A stretch of 64,000 bases of DNA, from the NCBI RefSeq assembly GCF_900172315.1, contig NZ_FWFV01000007.1, positions 155,920-219,919 of the forward strand, given 5' to 3'. Below the pieces are notes generated by a model. The model had not been told where the DNA came from, did not search any database, and saw nothing but the letters and a program-made list of their open reading frames with translations. Shown in pieces: positions 9,462 to 18,917 of this stretch (positions within the stretch are counted from its first letter, which is position 1; every line of letters begins with the position of its first letter). Origin of the DNA: Palleronia marisminoris. GTDB taxonomy: Bacteria; Pseudomonadota; Alphaproteobacteria; Rhodobacterales; Rhodobacteraceae. Made by a program: the position numbers and the translations under genes.

Positions 9462-10085
9462 ATGATCAATCAAGCCACGGGCATCGAAGCGATCGAGCTT
9501 GGGCTGTCCCGGCTGAAGCGGATGTGTCCAAGTGGTTTCGCGCTCGGGCTGCACATCCGGTTCGCCTCGGCCCGGATCATGATTCAGACTTACGACCCGC
9601 GCTGGATCGATCGCTATACGGCGCGCGGCTACATGATGTGCGACCCGCTGATCTCGTGGGGGATAGGGTCCACCGGATGCGTGCGCTGGTCCGAGATGAA
9701 CCACCCCGATCCTCATGATATTCTGGGTCAGGCGATGGAGTTCGGGTGCCGATACGGCGTGGCGATCTCCGAAGGGCCGACCGGTTCCCGCAGCATCGGG
9801 GGCTTTGCGCGGGGCGATCGCGAGTTCACCGACGCCGAGATGCAGGCCCTTGCGGCAACGGTGAAGGCGCTGCATCGCGATTCCACGCCGCGAACGGATG
9901 TTACGAAAGGGCAGCGTCATGCCCTGCGCACCATCGCGGCCGGGCACCGCTACGCCGAGGCCGCGGTGCTGCTCGGCATTTCCGAAAGTGCGCTGAAGGC
10001 CCGGCTCAAGGCCTGCCGCGAGCGCCTCATGGCACGCACGACGGCCGAGGCGATCCAGCGCGCCCAAGAGCTTCACCTGCTGTAG
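9462..10085 (+). CDS. LuxR-type regulator with autoinducer-binding domain, no adjacent luxI
   Basis: 207 residues from the ATG at 9462. The N-terminal half resembles the acyl-homoserine-lactone binding fold: Trp and Tyr of DPRWIDRYTARGY, the invariant Asp-Pro in CDPLISW, a Trp in CVRWSEM, and a Gly-rich return near residue 110. The C-terminal 60 residues form a LuxR/GerE helix-turn-helix (AAVLLGISESALKARLKACR). No synthase lies nearby, so it is a solo receptor that may answer to imported or non-AHL signals. In-frame ATGs at 9399 and 9411 would add up to 21 residues; none of the starts has a strong ribosome site, so the start is uncertain. Confidence 0.82.
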   Translation: MINQATGIEAIELGLSRLKRMCPSGFALGLHIRFASARIMIQTYDPRWIDRYTARGYMMCDPLISWGIGSTGCVRWSEMNHPDPHDILGQAMEFGCRYGVAISEGPTGSRSIGGFARGDREFTDAEMQALAATVKALHRDSTPRTDVTKGQRHALRTIAAGHRYAEAAVLLGISESALKARLKACRERLMARTTAEAIQRAQELHLL

Positions 10086-10141
10086 CTGCCGCCAATCAGC
10101 CGCTTTCCCCCGCCGTCGCCGCCCTGTAGGCTTGGGCGATC

Positions 10142-11464
10142 ATGTCCGACCTGTTCGATAAAGCCCCTGCGACGGGTCCCGACACCGCGCCGCGTCCCCT
10201 TGCCGACCGGCTTCGGCCGCAGCGCCTGTCCGAGGTGATCGGGCAGGGGCACGTCATCGGGCCGAACGGTCCGCTCGGCGTCATGCTGGAGTCGGGCACC
10301 TTGTCGAGCCTCGTCTTCTGGGGGCCGCCCGGGGTTGGCAAGACGACCATCGCGCGGCTTCTCGCGCACGAAACCGACCTTGCCTTCGTCCAGATCAGCG
10401 CGATCTTCACCGGCGTGCCCGACCTGCGCAAGGTGTTCGAGGCGGCCCGGCACAGGCGCGCGAACGGGCAGGGGACACTGCTCTTCGTCGACGAGATCCA
10501 CCGCTTCAACAAGGCGCAGCAGGACGGCTTCCTGCCGCATATGGAGGACGGGACGATCCTCCTCGTCGGCGCCACCACCGAGAATCCATCCTTCGAGTTG
10601 AACGCCGCGCTCTTGTCGCGGGCGCAGGTGCTGGTGCTCGAGCGCCTCTCGCATGACGACCTCGAGCGCCTCGCGCAGCGTGCCGAGGCCGACATGGGCC
10701 GCCCGCTGCCCCTGACCGCCGAGGCCCGCGCCCAGCTTCTCGACATGGCCGACGGCGACGGCCGCGCGCTTCTCAACCTGGCCGAGCAGGTGATGGCCTG
10801 GAAGACCGAGGCGCCCCTCGATCCCACCTCCCTTCAGGCCCGGCTGCAACGCCGCGCGGCCCAGTACGACAAGTCGGGCGACGCGCATTACAACCTGATC
10901 TCGGCGCTGCACAAATCGGTCCGGGGCAGCGACCCCGATGCCGCGCTCTATTGGCTGACGCGGATGCTCGACGGCGGAGAGGACCCCCGCTACCTCGCCC
11001 GCCGCATCACCCGCATGGCGGTCGAGGATATCGGGCTGGCCGACCCGCAGGCACAACGGGTCTGCCTCGACGCGTGGGAGACCTACGAGCGCCTCGGCTC
11101 GCCCGAGGGGGAACTGGCGCTCGGGCAGGCTGTCACCTACCTCTCCCTCGCCCCGAAATCGAACGCCGGCTACGCCGCCTACAAGGAGGCGATGCGCGCC
11201 GCCAAGACCACCGGGTCAGAGCCGCCGCCCAAGATCATCCGCAACGCGCCGACGAAGCTGATGAAAGAGCAGGGATACGGCAAGGGCTACGAATACGACC
11301 ACGATGCCGAGGACGCGTTTTCGGGCCAGAACTACTTCCCAGACGGCATGAAGCGCGGTGTCTACTACCTGCCGAAAGAGCGCGGGTTCGAGCGCGAGTT
11401 GAAGAAGCGCCTCGACTGGTTCGTCTCGCTCAGGGCGAAGCGGAAGAAGGGGCAAGACGAGTGA
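10142..11464 (+). CDS. rarA: replication-associated recombination protein A (AAA+)
   Basis: 440 residues, a clamp-loader-like AAA+ ATPase acting at stalled replication forks and single-strand gaps. Walker A GPPGVGKTT at residues 61-69, Walker B LLFVDEIHRF at about 118-127, sensor 1 region GATTENPSFELN, and the C-terminal tetramerisation part (YLSLAPKSNAGYAAY). Its TGA is overlapped by the GTG of crcB (GTGA), the first link in a chain of four genes overlapping or abutting each other. Confidence 0.97.
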   Translation: MSDLFDKAPATGPDTAPRPLADRLRPQRLSEVIGQGHVIGPNGPLGVMLESGTLSSLVFWGPPGVGKTTIARLLAHETDLAFVQISAIFTGVPDLRKVFEAARHRRANGQGTLLFVDEIHRFNKAQQDGFLPHMEDGTILLVGATTENPSFELNAALLSRAQVLVLERLSHDDLERLAQRAEADMGRPLPLTAEARAQLLDMADGDGRALLNLAEQVMAWKTEAPLDPTSLQARLQRRAAQYDKSGDAHYNLISALHKSVRGSDPDAALYWLTRMLDGGEDPRYLARRITRMAVEDIGLADPQAQRVCLDAWETYERLGSPEGELALGQAVTYLSLAPKSNAGYAAYKEAMRAAKTTGSEPPPKIIRNAPTKLMKEQGYGKGYEYDHDAEDAFSGQNYFPDGMKRGVYYLPKERGFERELKKRLDWFVSLRAKRKKGQDE

Positions 11465-11835
11465 TCGGGACGCTGCTGCAGGTCGCTGTCGGCGGAGCCA
11501 TCGGCGCATCGGCGCGCTACCTCGTGGGCATCGGCGTCGCGCGGATCGCGGGGCCGGGGATGCCGCTGGGGGTGCTGACGGCGAACGTGGTGGGCTGCTT
11601 GCTGATGGGGCTGTTCGCCGGGATGGCGGGGCGGCTGGGGCTGGGATGGCTCGGGCCGTTCGTTGCGACCGGCATCCTGGGCGGCTTCACCACCTTCTCG
11701 ACGTTTTCTCTCGAAGCCGTGAACCTGATGCAGGAGGGGCAGACAGGGACGGCGATCCTCTATATGGCGCTGTCGGTTGGCGCGGGGCTCGGCGCGTTGT
11801 ATCTCGGGCTCGAACTGGCGAAGGCGATGGCATGA
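11461..11835 (+). CDS. crcB: fluoride exporter CrcB/Fluc
   Basis: 124 residues, four transmembrane helices, the normal length for a single-gene homodimeric Fluc channel. Diagnostic motifs are GGAIGASARYLVG (helix 1), TANVVGC with the pore Asn (helix 2) and GGFTTFSTFS with the paired Phe/Thr track (helix 3). It exports F- from the cytoplasm. The GTG start overlaps rarA. No fluoride riboswitch precedes it, so expression follows the rarA transcript. Confidence 0.95.
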   Translation: MIGTLLQVAVGGAIGASARYLVGIGVARIAGPGMPLGVLTANVVGCLLMGLFAGMAGRLGLGWLGPFVATGILGGFTTFSTFSLEAVNLMQEGQTGTAILYMALSVGAGLGALYLGLELAKAMA

Positions 11836-12875
11836 GCGGCGTTCACACGCGAAAGATCGAAGAGGGCGAGGGCGACCAGAGGCTCGACCGCTGGTTCCGC
11901 AAGCACTACCCCCACGTGCCGCAGGGGCGCATCGAGAAGATGTGCCGCAAGGGCGAGATCCGCGTGGACGGTGCCCGCGCGAAGGGCGCCACGCGCGTCG
12001 AAGAGGGGCAGGAGATTCGCATCCCCCCGCTCCCCGACGTTGCCGCGCCCGAGATCCTGCAAAGCCGCGTCAGCGATTCCGACGCCAAGCTGATCCGGTC
12101 CTGCGTGATCTATCGCGACGAGCACATCATCGCGCTGAACAAGCCGCCGGGGCTGCCGACGCAGGGCGGTTCGAAGCAGACCCGCCACGTCGATGGGCTT
12201 GCCGAAGCGCTGATCGAGGACGACGAGGACAAGCCGAAGCTGGTTCACCGCCTCGACAAGGACACGTCGGGCGTCCTGCTGCTGGCCCGCACCCGCCTGG
12301 CGGCCAAGGGCCTGGCCGAGGCGCTGCGCCACAAGCGTACACGCAAGATCTACTGGGCGGCGGTCGCGGGCGTGCCCAGCCCGCGGGACGGCGTCATCAA
12401 GTTCGGGCTGGTGAAGGCCCCCGGCCACGGCATCGGCGGAGAGGGCGAAAAGATGCTTTGCCTGCACCCCGACGACGTGCGCGACACCGAAGGCGCCAAG
12501 CGGGCCGAGACGCACTTCACCACCCTTTCCGCGCTTGGCGGCCGGGTTTCTTGGGTCGCGCTCGAGCCGATCACCGGGCGCACCCACCAGCTTCGCGCGC
12601 ACATGGCCGAGATCGGCCACCCCGTGATCGGCGACGGCAAGTATGGCGGCTCGGGGCAGGAGAACCTGGGCGACGGCTGGGGCGCGCAACTGGGCGGCGA
12701 CCTGTCGAAGAAGCTGCACCTGCACGCCCGCTCGCTCAGCTTCGAGCATCCGGTCACGGGCGTGCCCCTGTCCCTCACCGCACCCTTGCCCGAACACATG
12801 AAGCGCACCTGGGACGCGCTGGAGTGGCGCGTCGCGGACGCTCCCGACGATCCGTTCGCCCCGCCCGAGGAATGA
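11832..12875 (+). CDS. RluC/RluD-family 23S rRNA pseudouridine synthase
   Basis: 347 residues. An S4-like RNA-binding domain (about residues 15-75) precedes the catalytic domain, whose motif HRLDKDTSGVLLLAR (about residues 138-152) carries the catalytic Asp. GRTHQLRAHMAEIGHPVIGD is the conserved C-terminal block. It isomerises uridines in 23S rRNA; assignment as RluC is by overall length and S4 presence, the exact target positions are inferred. It starts with ATG overlapping the crcB TGA. Confidence 0.92.
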   Translation: MSGVHTRKIEEGEGDQRLDRWFRKHYPHVPQGRIEKMCRKGEIRVDGARAKGATRVEEGQEIRIPPLPDVAAPEILQSRVSDSDAKLIRSCVIYRDEHIIALNKPPGLPTQGGSKQTRHVDGLAEALIEDDEDKPKLVHRLDKDTSGVLLLARTRLAAKGLAEALRHKRTRKIYWAAVAGVPSPRDGVIKFGLVKAPGHGIGGEGEKMLCLHPDDVRDTEGAKRAETHFTTLSALGGRVSWVALEPITGRTHQLRAHMAEIGHPVIGDGKYGGSGQENLGDGWGAQLGGDLSKKLHLHARSLSFEHPVTGVPLSLTAPLPEHMKRTWDALEWRVADAPDDPFAPPEE

Positions 12876-13522
12876 CCCTGCGGCTCGCGCTTTTCGACAT
12901 GGACGGCACGCTCGTGGACAGCCAAGGGCATATCGTGGCGTCCATGGACGCGGCCTTCGCTGCCGCCGGGCGCCCCGCGCCGGACCGCGAGGCGGTGGTG
13001 GCCTGCATCGGCCTGTCGCTGCCCGTGGTGTTCGAACGCCTCGCGCCGGGGGCGGATCACGCCGATATGCTGGCCGCCTACAAGACGCATTATGCCGCGG
13101 CGCGGGCGAAGGCTCCGGCACCGACCTTTCCGGGCATCCCGGCGGCGCTCGACGCTCTGGGGACCGAGCCCGAGACCCTGATCGGCATCGCCACGGGGGC
13201 GTCGCGTCGCGGGCTCCGGGCGATGATCGATGCGCACGGGTTCCGCCTCGCCACGGCGCAATGTGCCGACGATCACCCCTCGAAGCCGCACCCGTCGATG
13301 ATCGCCGCCGCGCTGGCTGAAACCTCGGTCACCCCGGTAAACGCCGTGATGATCGGCGATTCGACCTTCGATATGGAGATGGCCCGCGCCGCCGGCATCT
13401 TTGCGCTTGGCGTCGCGTGGGGCTATCACGCGCCCGAACGGCTGCGCGCGGCCGGAGCGCAGGCCATGGTCGAGACGCCCGCCGCGCTCGTCCCCGCCCT
13501 GCACCAGATTTGGGAGAGCTGA
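12872..13522 (+). CDS. HAD-superfamily hydrolase (phosphoglycolate-phosphatase-like)
   Basis: 216 residues. Motif I FDMDGTLVDS at residues 8-17, motif II Thr/Ser in GIATGASRRG, Lys of motif III in HPSKPHPSM, and motif IV GDSTFDMEMARAAG complete a HAD phosphatase of subfamily IA with an alpha-helical cap. The substrate is not determined; phosphoglycolate or another small phosphate ester is likely. It overlaps rluC by 4 nt and abuts the ATP12 gene without a gap. Confidence 0.9.
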   Translation: MTLRLALFDMDGTLVDSQGHIVASMDAAFAAAGRPAPDREAVVACIGLSLPVVFERLAPGADHADMLAAYKTHYAAARAKAPAPTFPGIPAALDALGTEPETLIGIATGASRRGLRAMIDAHGFRLATAQCADDHPSKPHPSMIAAALAETSVTPVNAVMIGDSTFDMEMARAAGIFALGVAWGYHAPERLRAAGAQAMVETPAALVPALHQIWES

Positions 13523-14230
13523 ATGTCCGACTGGGCCCCGAAACGCTTCTGGAAATCCGCCCAAACAGAGCCCGTCGAGGGCGGCATCCGCGTTCTGCTG
13601 GATGACAAGCCGATCCGTACCCCCGCGGGCGAAAGCCTCGTGCTGCCGACCGAGGCACTGGCCGAGGCCGTCGCCGCCGAATGGGACGCGCAGGCGAAGA
13701 TCGTCGATCCCGGCTCCATGCCGATGACCCGCACGGCGAACTCGGCCATCGACAAGGTCGCGCCGCAAAAGGCGGCGGTCGTCGCTGCCCTGGCCGAATA
13801 CGGCGGCACCGACCTGCTCAGCTACCGCGCCGAGAACCCGCAGGCGCTCGTCCTGCAGCAGTCGCAGATGTGGGATCCGCTGCTCGATTGGGCCGAGGAG
13901 ACCTTCGGCGCCCGCCTCGTCACCACCCAGGGCGTGATGCCCGTGGCGCAGGACGCCGCCGCGCTCGACCGCCTGGTTGCGCCGATGCACGAAATGTCCA
14001 AGTTCCGCCTCGCGGCGTTCCACGATCTGGTGGCGCTGTCGGGTTCGCTGGTGCTGGCCCATGCCGCGGCCTGGGGCGCCCGGTCGCCGGTCGAGGTCTG
14101 GGACCTGTCGCGCCTCGACGAGGAATGGCAGGCAGAGGAATGGGGCCGCGACGAAGAGGCCGAGGATTTCGCCGCGAGGAAACGCCGCGCCTTCCTCGAT
14201 GCGCACAGGTTCTGGGCTCTGGCCACCTGA
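13523..14230 (+). CDS. ATP12-family F1-ATPase assembly chaperone
   Basis: 235 residues. The opening KRFWKSAQTEPVEGGIRVLLDDKPIRTPAG and the later EWDAQ and SYRAENPQALV segments are those of the ATP12 family, which in mitochondria binds F1 alpha subunits before assembly. Alphaproteobacteria carry the bacterial ancestor. Its cytoplasmic role with AtpA is inferred from the family. It is the last gene of the rarA-crcB-rluC-HAD chain; about 200 nt of non-coding DNA follow. Confidence 0.93.
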   Translation: MSDWAPKRFWKSAQTEPVEGGIRVLLDDKPIRTPAGESLVLPTEALAEAVAAEWDAQAKIVDPGSMPMTRTANSAIDKVAPQKAAVVAALAEYGGTDLLSYRAENPQALVLQQSQMWDPLLDWAEETFGARLVTTQGVMPVAQDAAALDRLVAPMHEMSKFRLAAFHDLVALSGSLVLAHAAAWGARSPVEVWDLSRLDEEWQAEEWGRDEEAEDFAARKRRAFLDAHRFWALAT

Positions 14231-14437
14231 GCGTCGTGGCGATCGGCACATTTCACGGGCATCTGCTGATCGCGTGACCGATTCGTCATCTCATCTGGTT
14301 ATCGGTGACTTGACGCATGGCGATGAATAGCGACACACTCGGTCGCGTTCGGGACCTATCCGGGTTCCTCGCCAATGCCGGCGCAGTCGGCCAAATCCGA
14401 TCCGGCCTCGCGTCGGGCAACTCAGGAAGAGGTATTC

Positions 14438-15457
14438 ATGAAAACCACCGTATTTCTCGGCACCGCGTCCGCGGCCATGTTGGTCGCAGGTCTCGCCGGC
14501 GCCCAGACGCTAAGTGACGTCCAGGAGCGCGGCACCCTGAACTGCGGCGTGTCCACCGGTCTGACCGGGTTCTCGGCCCCCAATGCGAGCGGCGAGTGGG
14601 AAGGCTTCGACGTCGCCGTCTGCCGCGCCGTCGCCGCAGCCGTTCTGGACGACCCGAGCGCCGTCGAGTTCGTGCCGACCACCGGCAAGACCCGCTTCAC
14701 CTCGCTCGCCTCGGGCGAGATCGACCTTCTTTCCCGGAACACCACCTGGACGTTCAGCCGCGACAACGACCTGAAGTTCGAATTTGCCGGCGTGAACTAC
14801 TACGACGGCCAGGGCTTCCTGATCCCGAAGGAGCTCGGCGTCACCTCGGCCAAGGACCTCGACGGCGCGACCGTCTGCGTCCAGACCGGCACCACGACCG
14901 AGCTGAACCTCGCCGACTTCTTCCGCAAGAACAACATCAGCTACGAGCCGGTCCCGATCGAGACCAACGGCGAAGCGCAGCAGCAGTACATCGCCGGTGC
15001 CTGCGACGCCTACACGACCGATGCCAGCGGCCTTGCCGCCACCCGTGCCTCGTTCGAGAACCCCTCCGAGCACGTGATCCTGCCAGAGATCATCTCGAAA
15101 GAGCCGCTCGGCCCGCTCGTGCGTCATGGTGACAGCGAATGGGGTGACGTGGTGCGCTGGACGCTCAACGCGCTTGTCGCCGCCGAGGAATACGGCGTGA
15201 CCTCTGCAAACGTGCAGGACATGGCGTCGGCACCGGGCGACAACCCCGAGGTCAACCGCCTGCTCGGCACCGAGGGCGAGCTTGGCGCGATGATCGGCCT
15301 CGACAACGACTGGGCCGTCAAGGCGATCTCGGCCGGCGGCAACTATGGCGAGCTCTTCGCGCGGCACATCGGTGAGGACACGCCGGTCGGCCTCGCCCGC
15401 GGGCTGAACGCCCAGTGGACCAACGGCGGGCTGCTCTACGCGCCTCCGTTCCGGTAA
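14438..15457 (+). CDS. bztA: glutamate/glutamine/aspartate/asparagine ABC transporter, binding protein
   Basis: 339 residues including a signal peptide (MKTTVFLGTASAAMLVAGLAGA). The mature protein begins QTLSDVQERGTLNCGV and has the family-3 solute-binding fold (GFDVAVCRAVAAAV, GKTRFTSLASGEIDLL). The following genes bztB, bztC and bztD complete the BztABCD/AapJQMP system described in Rhodobacter capsulatus and Rhizobium. It acts in the periplasm. An upstream in-frame ATG at 14375 is not used because it would bury the signal peptide. A hairpin follows the gene and probably favours its high expression. Confidence 0.95.
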   Translation: MKTTVFLGTASAAMLVAGLAGAQTLSDVQERGTLNCGVSTGLTGFSAPNASGEWEGFDVAVCRAVAAAVLDDPSAVEFVPTTGKTRFTSLASGEIDLLSRNTTWTFSRDNDLKFEFAGVNYYDGQGFLIPKELGVTSAKDLDGATVCVQTGTTTELNLADFFRKNNISYEPVPIETNGEAQQQYIAGACDAYTTDASGLAATRASFENPSEHVILPEIISKEPLGPLVRHGDSEWGDVVRWTLNALVAAEEYGVTSANVQDMASAPGDNPEVNRLLGTEGELGAMIGLDNDWAVKAISAGGNYGELFARHIGEDTPVGLARGLNAQWTNGGLLYAPPFR

Positions 15458-15464
15458 GGTAACC

Positions 15465-15491
15465 GGGGGGCGCGGCCTGATCGCGCTCCCC
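15465..15491 (+). terminator. intercistronic hairpin bztA/bztB
   Basis: 10-bp stem with one G-U pair (15465-15474 with 15482-15491), 7-nt loop, 8 nt after the bztA stop. There is no T-tract. Position and shape fit an element that protects the bztA message or reduces read-through to the permease genes. Confidence 0.6.
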
Positions 15492-15574
15492 CTCCTCGAC
15501 CGTTCCCACCACCATCGAAGCGTCCCGACCCCGGCTCTGGCCGGGCGGACGGCGCGTAGGCAGACGGAACCGAG

Positions 15575-16810
15575 ATGGCCTCCATTTCCGATCACGACAC
15601 GCCCAAGCGCCGTGGCTTCCACCCCGGAATGCTGCTCAGCGACACGCGCTACCGCGGACTGACCTTCCAGTTCATCGCCCTCATCGCGATCATCTGCATC
15701 GCGAGCTGGCTCGGCTGGAACCTCATGCGCAACTTCGCGGCGGCGGGGCTGAACTTTTCCTACGGGTTCCTCGACAACCCGGCGAATTACGACATCAACC
15801 AGACCCTCATCGACTACACGAGCCGATCGTCGCACCTGCGGGCGGCGATCGTCGGCGTGATCAACACGCTGCTGGTCGCGATCGCCGGCTGCATCCTCGC
15901 CACGCTCATCGGCGTCTCGGCGGGTGTGATGCGGCTGTCGAAGAACTGGATCGTCGCGCGGCTCATGTCGGTCTATGTCGAGGCGTTCCGCAACGTGCCG
16001 GTCCTGATCTGGATCCTCATCATCGGGACAGTCGTCACCCTGTCGGGCGGCGCGCCCCGCGACTTCCTGACCCGCGGCGGCTCGGTCGAGCCCGATCGAG
16101 GCCTGTTCCTGGGGTCCTTCGCCTTCACCAATCGCGGTCTCTACGCGCCCGCGGTCGAGGTCGGACCCGGCTGGCCGATCGTGCTCGGCGCCCTGGTCGC
16201 CGGCATCGTCGGCTTCTTCCTCTGGCGGTCGCACGTGAAGCGGACGCTCTTCAACTCGGGCAAGCTGCTGCCGGTCTGGCCCTCCTGGGTGATCCTGATC
16301 GCGCCGGTGGTGATCGCCGAACTCGCGCTCGGGTCGATCTCGTTCATCCGGCCGGACGTGGCCGCGAACAACTTCAACATCCAGGGCGGTACGCTGATCG
16401 GCAAGCCGTTCATCGCGCTCTGGCTGGCCCTGTCGGTCTATACCGGCGCCTTCATCGCCGAGAACGTCCGCGCCGGCATCCTGTCGGTGTCGACGGGCCA
16501 GACCGAGGCGGCGGCCGCGCTTGGCCTGCGGCCCCGGCGGATCATGAACCTCGTCGTCCTTCCGCAGGCGCTGCGGGTGATCGTGCCACCGCTGATCTCG
16601 CAATACCTGAACCTGACGAAGAACTCCTCGCTGGCCATCGCCGTGGGCTATGCGGACATCACCGCGACGCTTGGGGGGATCACGTTGAACCAGACCGGGC
16701 GGGCGATCGAATGCGTGCTGCTGCTGATGCTGTTCTACCTCGTCATCAGCCTGACGATCTCGGGGGTGATGAACATCTACAACGCCTCCGTCGCCCTGAA
16801 GGAGCGGTAG
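15575..16810 (+). CDS. bztB: amino-acid ABC transporter permease BztB
   Basis: 411 residues, a HisM-type permease. A first helix near residues 30-50 (FIALIAIICIASWLGWNL) is followed by a long periplasmic segment, then the conserved core; the EAA loop lies near the C-terminus (EAAAALGLRPRRIMNLVVLP), which couples to the ATPase BztD. Pairs with BztC. 118 nt after bztA, across the hairpin. Confidence 0.95.
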   Translation: MASISDHDTPKRRGFHPGMLLSDTRYRGLTFQFIALIAIICIASWLGWNLMRNFAAAGLNFSYGFLDNPANYDINQTLIDYTSRSSHLRAAIVGVINTLLVAIAGCILATLIGVSAGVMRLSKNWIVARLMSVYVEAFRNVPVLIWILIIGTVVTLSGGAPRDFLTRGGSVEPDRGLFLGSFAFTNRGLYAPAVEVGPGWPIVLGALVAGIVGFFLWRSHVKRTLFNSGKLLPVWPSWVILIAPVVIAELALGSISFIRPDVAANNFNIQGGTLIGKPFIALWLALSVYTGAFIAENVRAGILSVSTGQTEAAAALGLRPRRIMNLVVLPQALRVIVPPLISQYLNLTKNSSLAIAVGYADITATLGGITLNQTGRAIECVLLLMLFYLVISLTISGVMNIYNASVALKER

Positions 16811-16811
16811 A

Positions 16812-18107
16812 ATGAGCGACACCCACGCCCAATCCGTCGCCTTCGTCCGCGAAAGCTTCATCCCCGAACAGGCCCCCCCGGCGCGCGAGACCGGCGCGAT
16901 CCGCTGGGTCCGCCACAACCTGTTCCCGACGATCCCGAACGCGATCCTGACGCTCCTGGCGCTCTACGTGATCTACGTGCTGCTGTCGGGGCTTCTGCCG
17001 TGGCTGCTCGGCGGCGTGTGGAACGCGGGCTCGCTCAGTGAATGCCGCGAGATCACCGGCGCCGGGGCGGGGGGCTGTTTCGCCGTCCTGACCGAGCGGT
17101 GGAACCAGCTGATCTTCGGCTTCGCCTTTCCGCAGACCGAGTATTGGCGCCCCCTCCTCGCCTTCGTCCTCCTCTTCGTCGCCGGCGCGCCCGCGCTTTT
17201 GCCTGATCTGCCGCGGCGACTTCTGATCCTGACGGCGCTCTATCCCTTCGTCGCGTACTGGCTGCTCTGGGGCGGCACGATCCTGACGCCCGTTTCTGCC
17301 TTCCTGGGCGTCCTCGCCGGCTATTTCGCCTTCAAGGCGACCGATCGCTGGAGTTTCGCGCTGTCGCTCGGGGCCGCCGTGGTCGCGGCCGTTGCGGTTT
17401 GGTGGGTCGGCGGCTGGGTCGCGTCGCAAGAGCGCGACTTCCTTGCCATTCAGCGAATTCAGAGCCGGGACATGGGGGGCTACATGCTCAACATGATCCT
17501 CGGGACGGTCTGCATCTCGCTGTCGCTGCCTTTCGGCATCCTGCTGGCTCTCGGCCGGCAGTCGCGCCTGCCGCTCATCAAGTATGTCTGCGTGGCGTTC
17601 ATCGAGTTCGTCCGCGGCGTCCCGCTGATCACGCTTCTCTTCGTGGCGAACGTGGTGCTGGCCTACTTCCTGCCGCCCGATACCAATTTCGACCTGATCC
17701 TGCGGGTCATCATCATGATCACCATGTTCGCCTCGGCCTATATCGCCGAGGTGATCCGCGGGGGCCTCGCCGCCCTGCCGCGCGGCCAGTACGAGGCCGC
17801 CGACAGCCTCGGCCTCGACTATGCGCAGGCCATGCGGCTGATCATCCTTCCGCAGGCGCTGAAGATCTCGATCCCCGGCATCGTCAACGTGGCGGTGGGG
17901 CTGTTCAAGGACACGACGCTGGTGTCGATCATCTCGATGTTCGACGTGGTGGGCATGATCCGCGGGCCGATCCTCGCCTCGACCGATTGGAACGGCGTCT
18001 ACTGGGAGCTCTACGGCTTCGCGGCGCTGCTGTTCTTCGTCACCTGCTACGGCATTTCGCAATATTCCCAGTGGCTCGAGCGCAAGCTTGCCACCGAACA
18101 CCGGTAA
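16812..18107 (+). CDS. bztC: amino-acid ABC transporter permease BztC
   Basis: 431 residues, second permease. The first half carries additional helices (about residues 40-70 and 110-190) not found in short permeases; the second half is the HisM core with FIEFVRGVPLITLLF and the EAA loop (YEAADSLGLDYAQAMRLIIL). It is one nucleotide downstream of bztB and the N-terminal extension matches the AapM/BztC type. Confidence 0.95.
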   Translation: MSDTHAQSVAFVRESFIPEQAPPARETGAIRWVRHNLFPTIPNAILTLLALYVIYVLLSGLLPWLLGGVWNAGSLSECREITGAGAGGCFAVLTERWNQLIFGFAFPQTEYWRPLLAFVLLFVAGAPALLPDLPRRLLILTALYPFVAYWLLWGGTILTPVSAFLGVLAGYFAFKATDRWSFALSLGAAVVAAVAVWWVGGWVASQERDFLAIQRIQSRDMGGYMLNMILGTVCISLSLPFGILLALGRQSRLPLIKYVCVAFIEFVRGVPLITLLFVANVVLAYFLPPDTNFDLILRVIIMITMFASAYIAEVIRGGLAALPRGQYEAADSLGLDYAQAMRLIILPQALKISIPGIVNVAVGLFKDTTLVSIISMFDVVGMIRGPILASTDWNGVYWELYGFAALLFFVTCYGISQYSQWLERKLATEHR

Positions 18108-18119
18108 GGAGCGCCCCTC

Positions 18120-18908
18120 ATGGAAACCGCAAACACCCGCGCGCCCGACCGCAGCCAGCTCAAGGTATCGGACGAGGTCGCCATCGAGATCGACGGCATG
18201 AACAAGTGGTTCGGCAATTTCCACGTGCTGCGCGATATCGACCTGACCGTCTACAAGGGCGAGCGCATCGTCGTCTGCGGCCCGTCAGGCTCGGGGAAAT
18301 CGACGCTGATCCGCTGCATCAACGGGTTGGAAGAGCACCAGAAGGGCAGGATCACCGTCGACGGCACGGTGCTGAACTCGGACCTCAAGCAGATCGACAA
18401 GATCCGATCCGAGGTCGGGATGTGCTTCCAGCACTTCAACCTCTTCCCGCACCTCACGATCCTCGAGAACTGCACCCTCGCGCCGATCTGGGTCCGCAAG
18501 ACTCCGAAGAAAGAGGCCGAGGAAACCGCGATGCACTTCCTCGAGAAGGTGAAGATTCCCGACCAGGCGAACAAGTATCCCGGCCAGCTATCGGGCGGGC
18601 AGCAGCAGCGCGTGGCAATCGCGCGATCCTTGTGCATGCGACCCAAGATCATGCTCTTCGACGAGCCGACCTCGGCCCTCGATCCCGAGATGATCAAGGA
18701 GGTGCTCGACACGATGATCGAGCTGGCCGAAGAGGGGATGACGATGATCTGCGTGACCCACGAGATGGGCTTTGCGCGGCAGGTCGCGAACCGGGTGATC
18801 TTCATGGCCGACGGTCAGATCGTCGAGCAGAACGAGCCCGAGGCCTTCTTCAACAATCCGAAATCCGAGCGGACCAAGCAGTTCCTGAGCCAGATTCTCG
18901 GCCACTGA
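18120..18908 (+). CDS. bztD: amino-acid ABC transporter ATP-binding protein BztD
   Basis: 262 residues. Walker [10 protein letters not shown] (about residues 55-63), Q-loop [14 protein letters not shown] signature [15 protein letters not shown] (about 157-171), Walker [16 protein letters not shown]-loop CVTHEMGFA. It drives uptake through BztBC. It ends 9 nt before the convergent SixA gene, with no visible terminator between them. Confidence 0.97.
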   Translation: METANTRAPDRSQLKVSDEVAIEIDGMNKWFGNFHVLRDIDLTVYKGERIVVCGPSGSGKSTLIRCINGLEEHQKGRITVDGTVLNSDLKQIDKIRSEVGMCFQHFNLFPHLTILENCTLAPIWVRKTPKKEAEETAMHFLEKVKIPDQANKYPGQLSGGQQQRVAIARSLCMRPKIMLFDEPTSALDPEMIKEVLDTMIELAEEGMTMICVTHEMGFARQVANRVIFMADGQIVEQNEPEAFFNNPKSERTKQFLSQILGH

Positions 18909-18917
18909 GGTGAGGCG

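Noticed and set aside
11400..11461. fluoride riboswitch before crcB
   Set aside because: The crcB start overlaps rarA and the preceding sequence is coding; no riboswitch pattern.
14510..16918. 802-codon minus-strand frame
   Set aside because: Antisense shadow of bztA and bztB; no motif and repetitive Asp/Arg/Gln composition.
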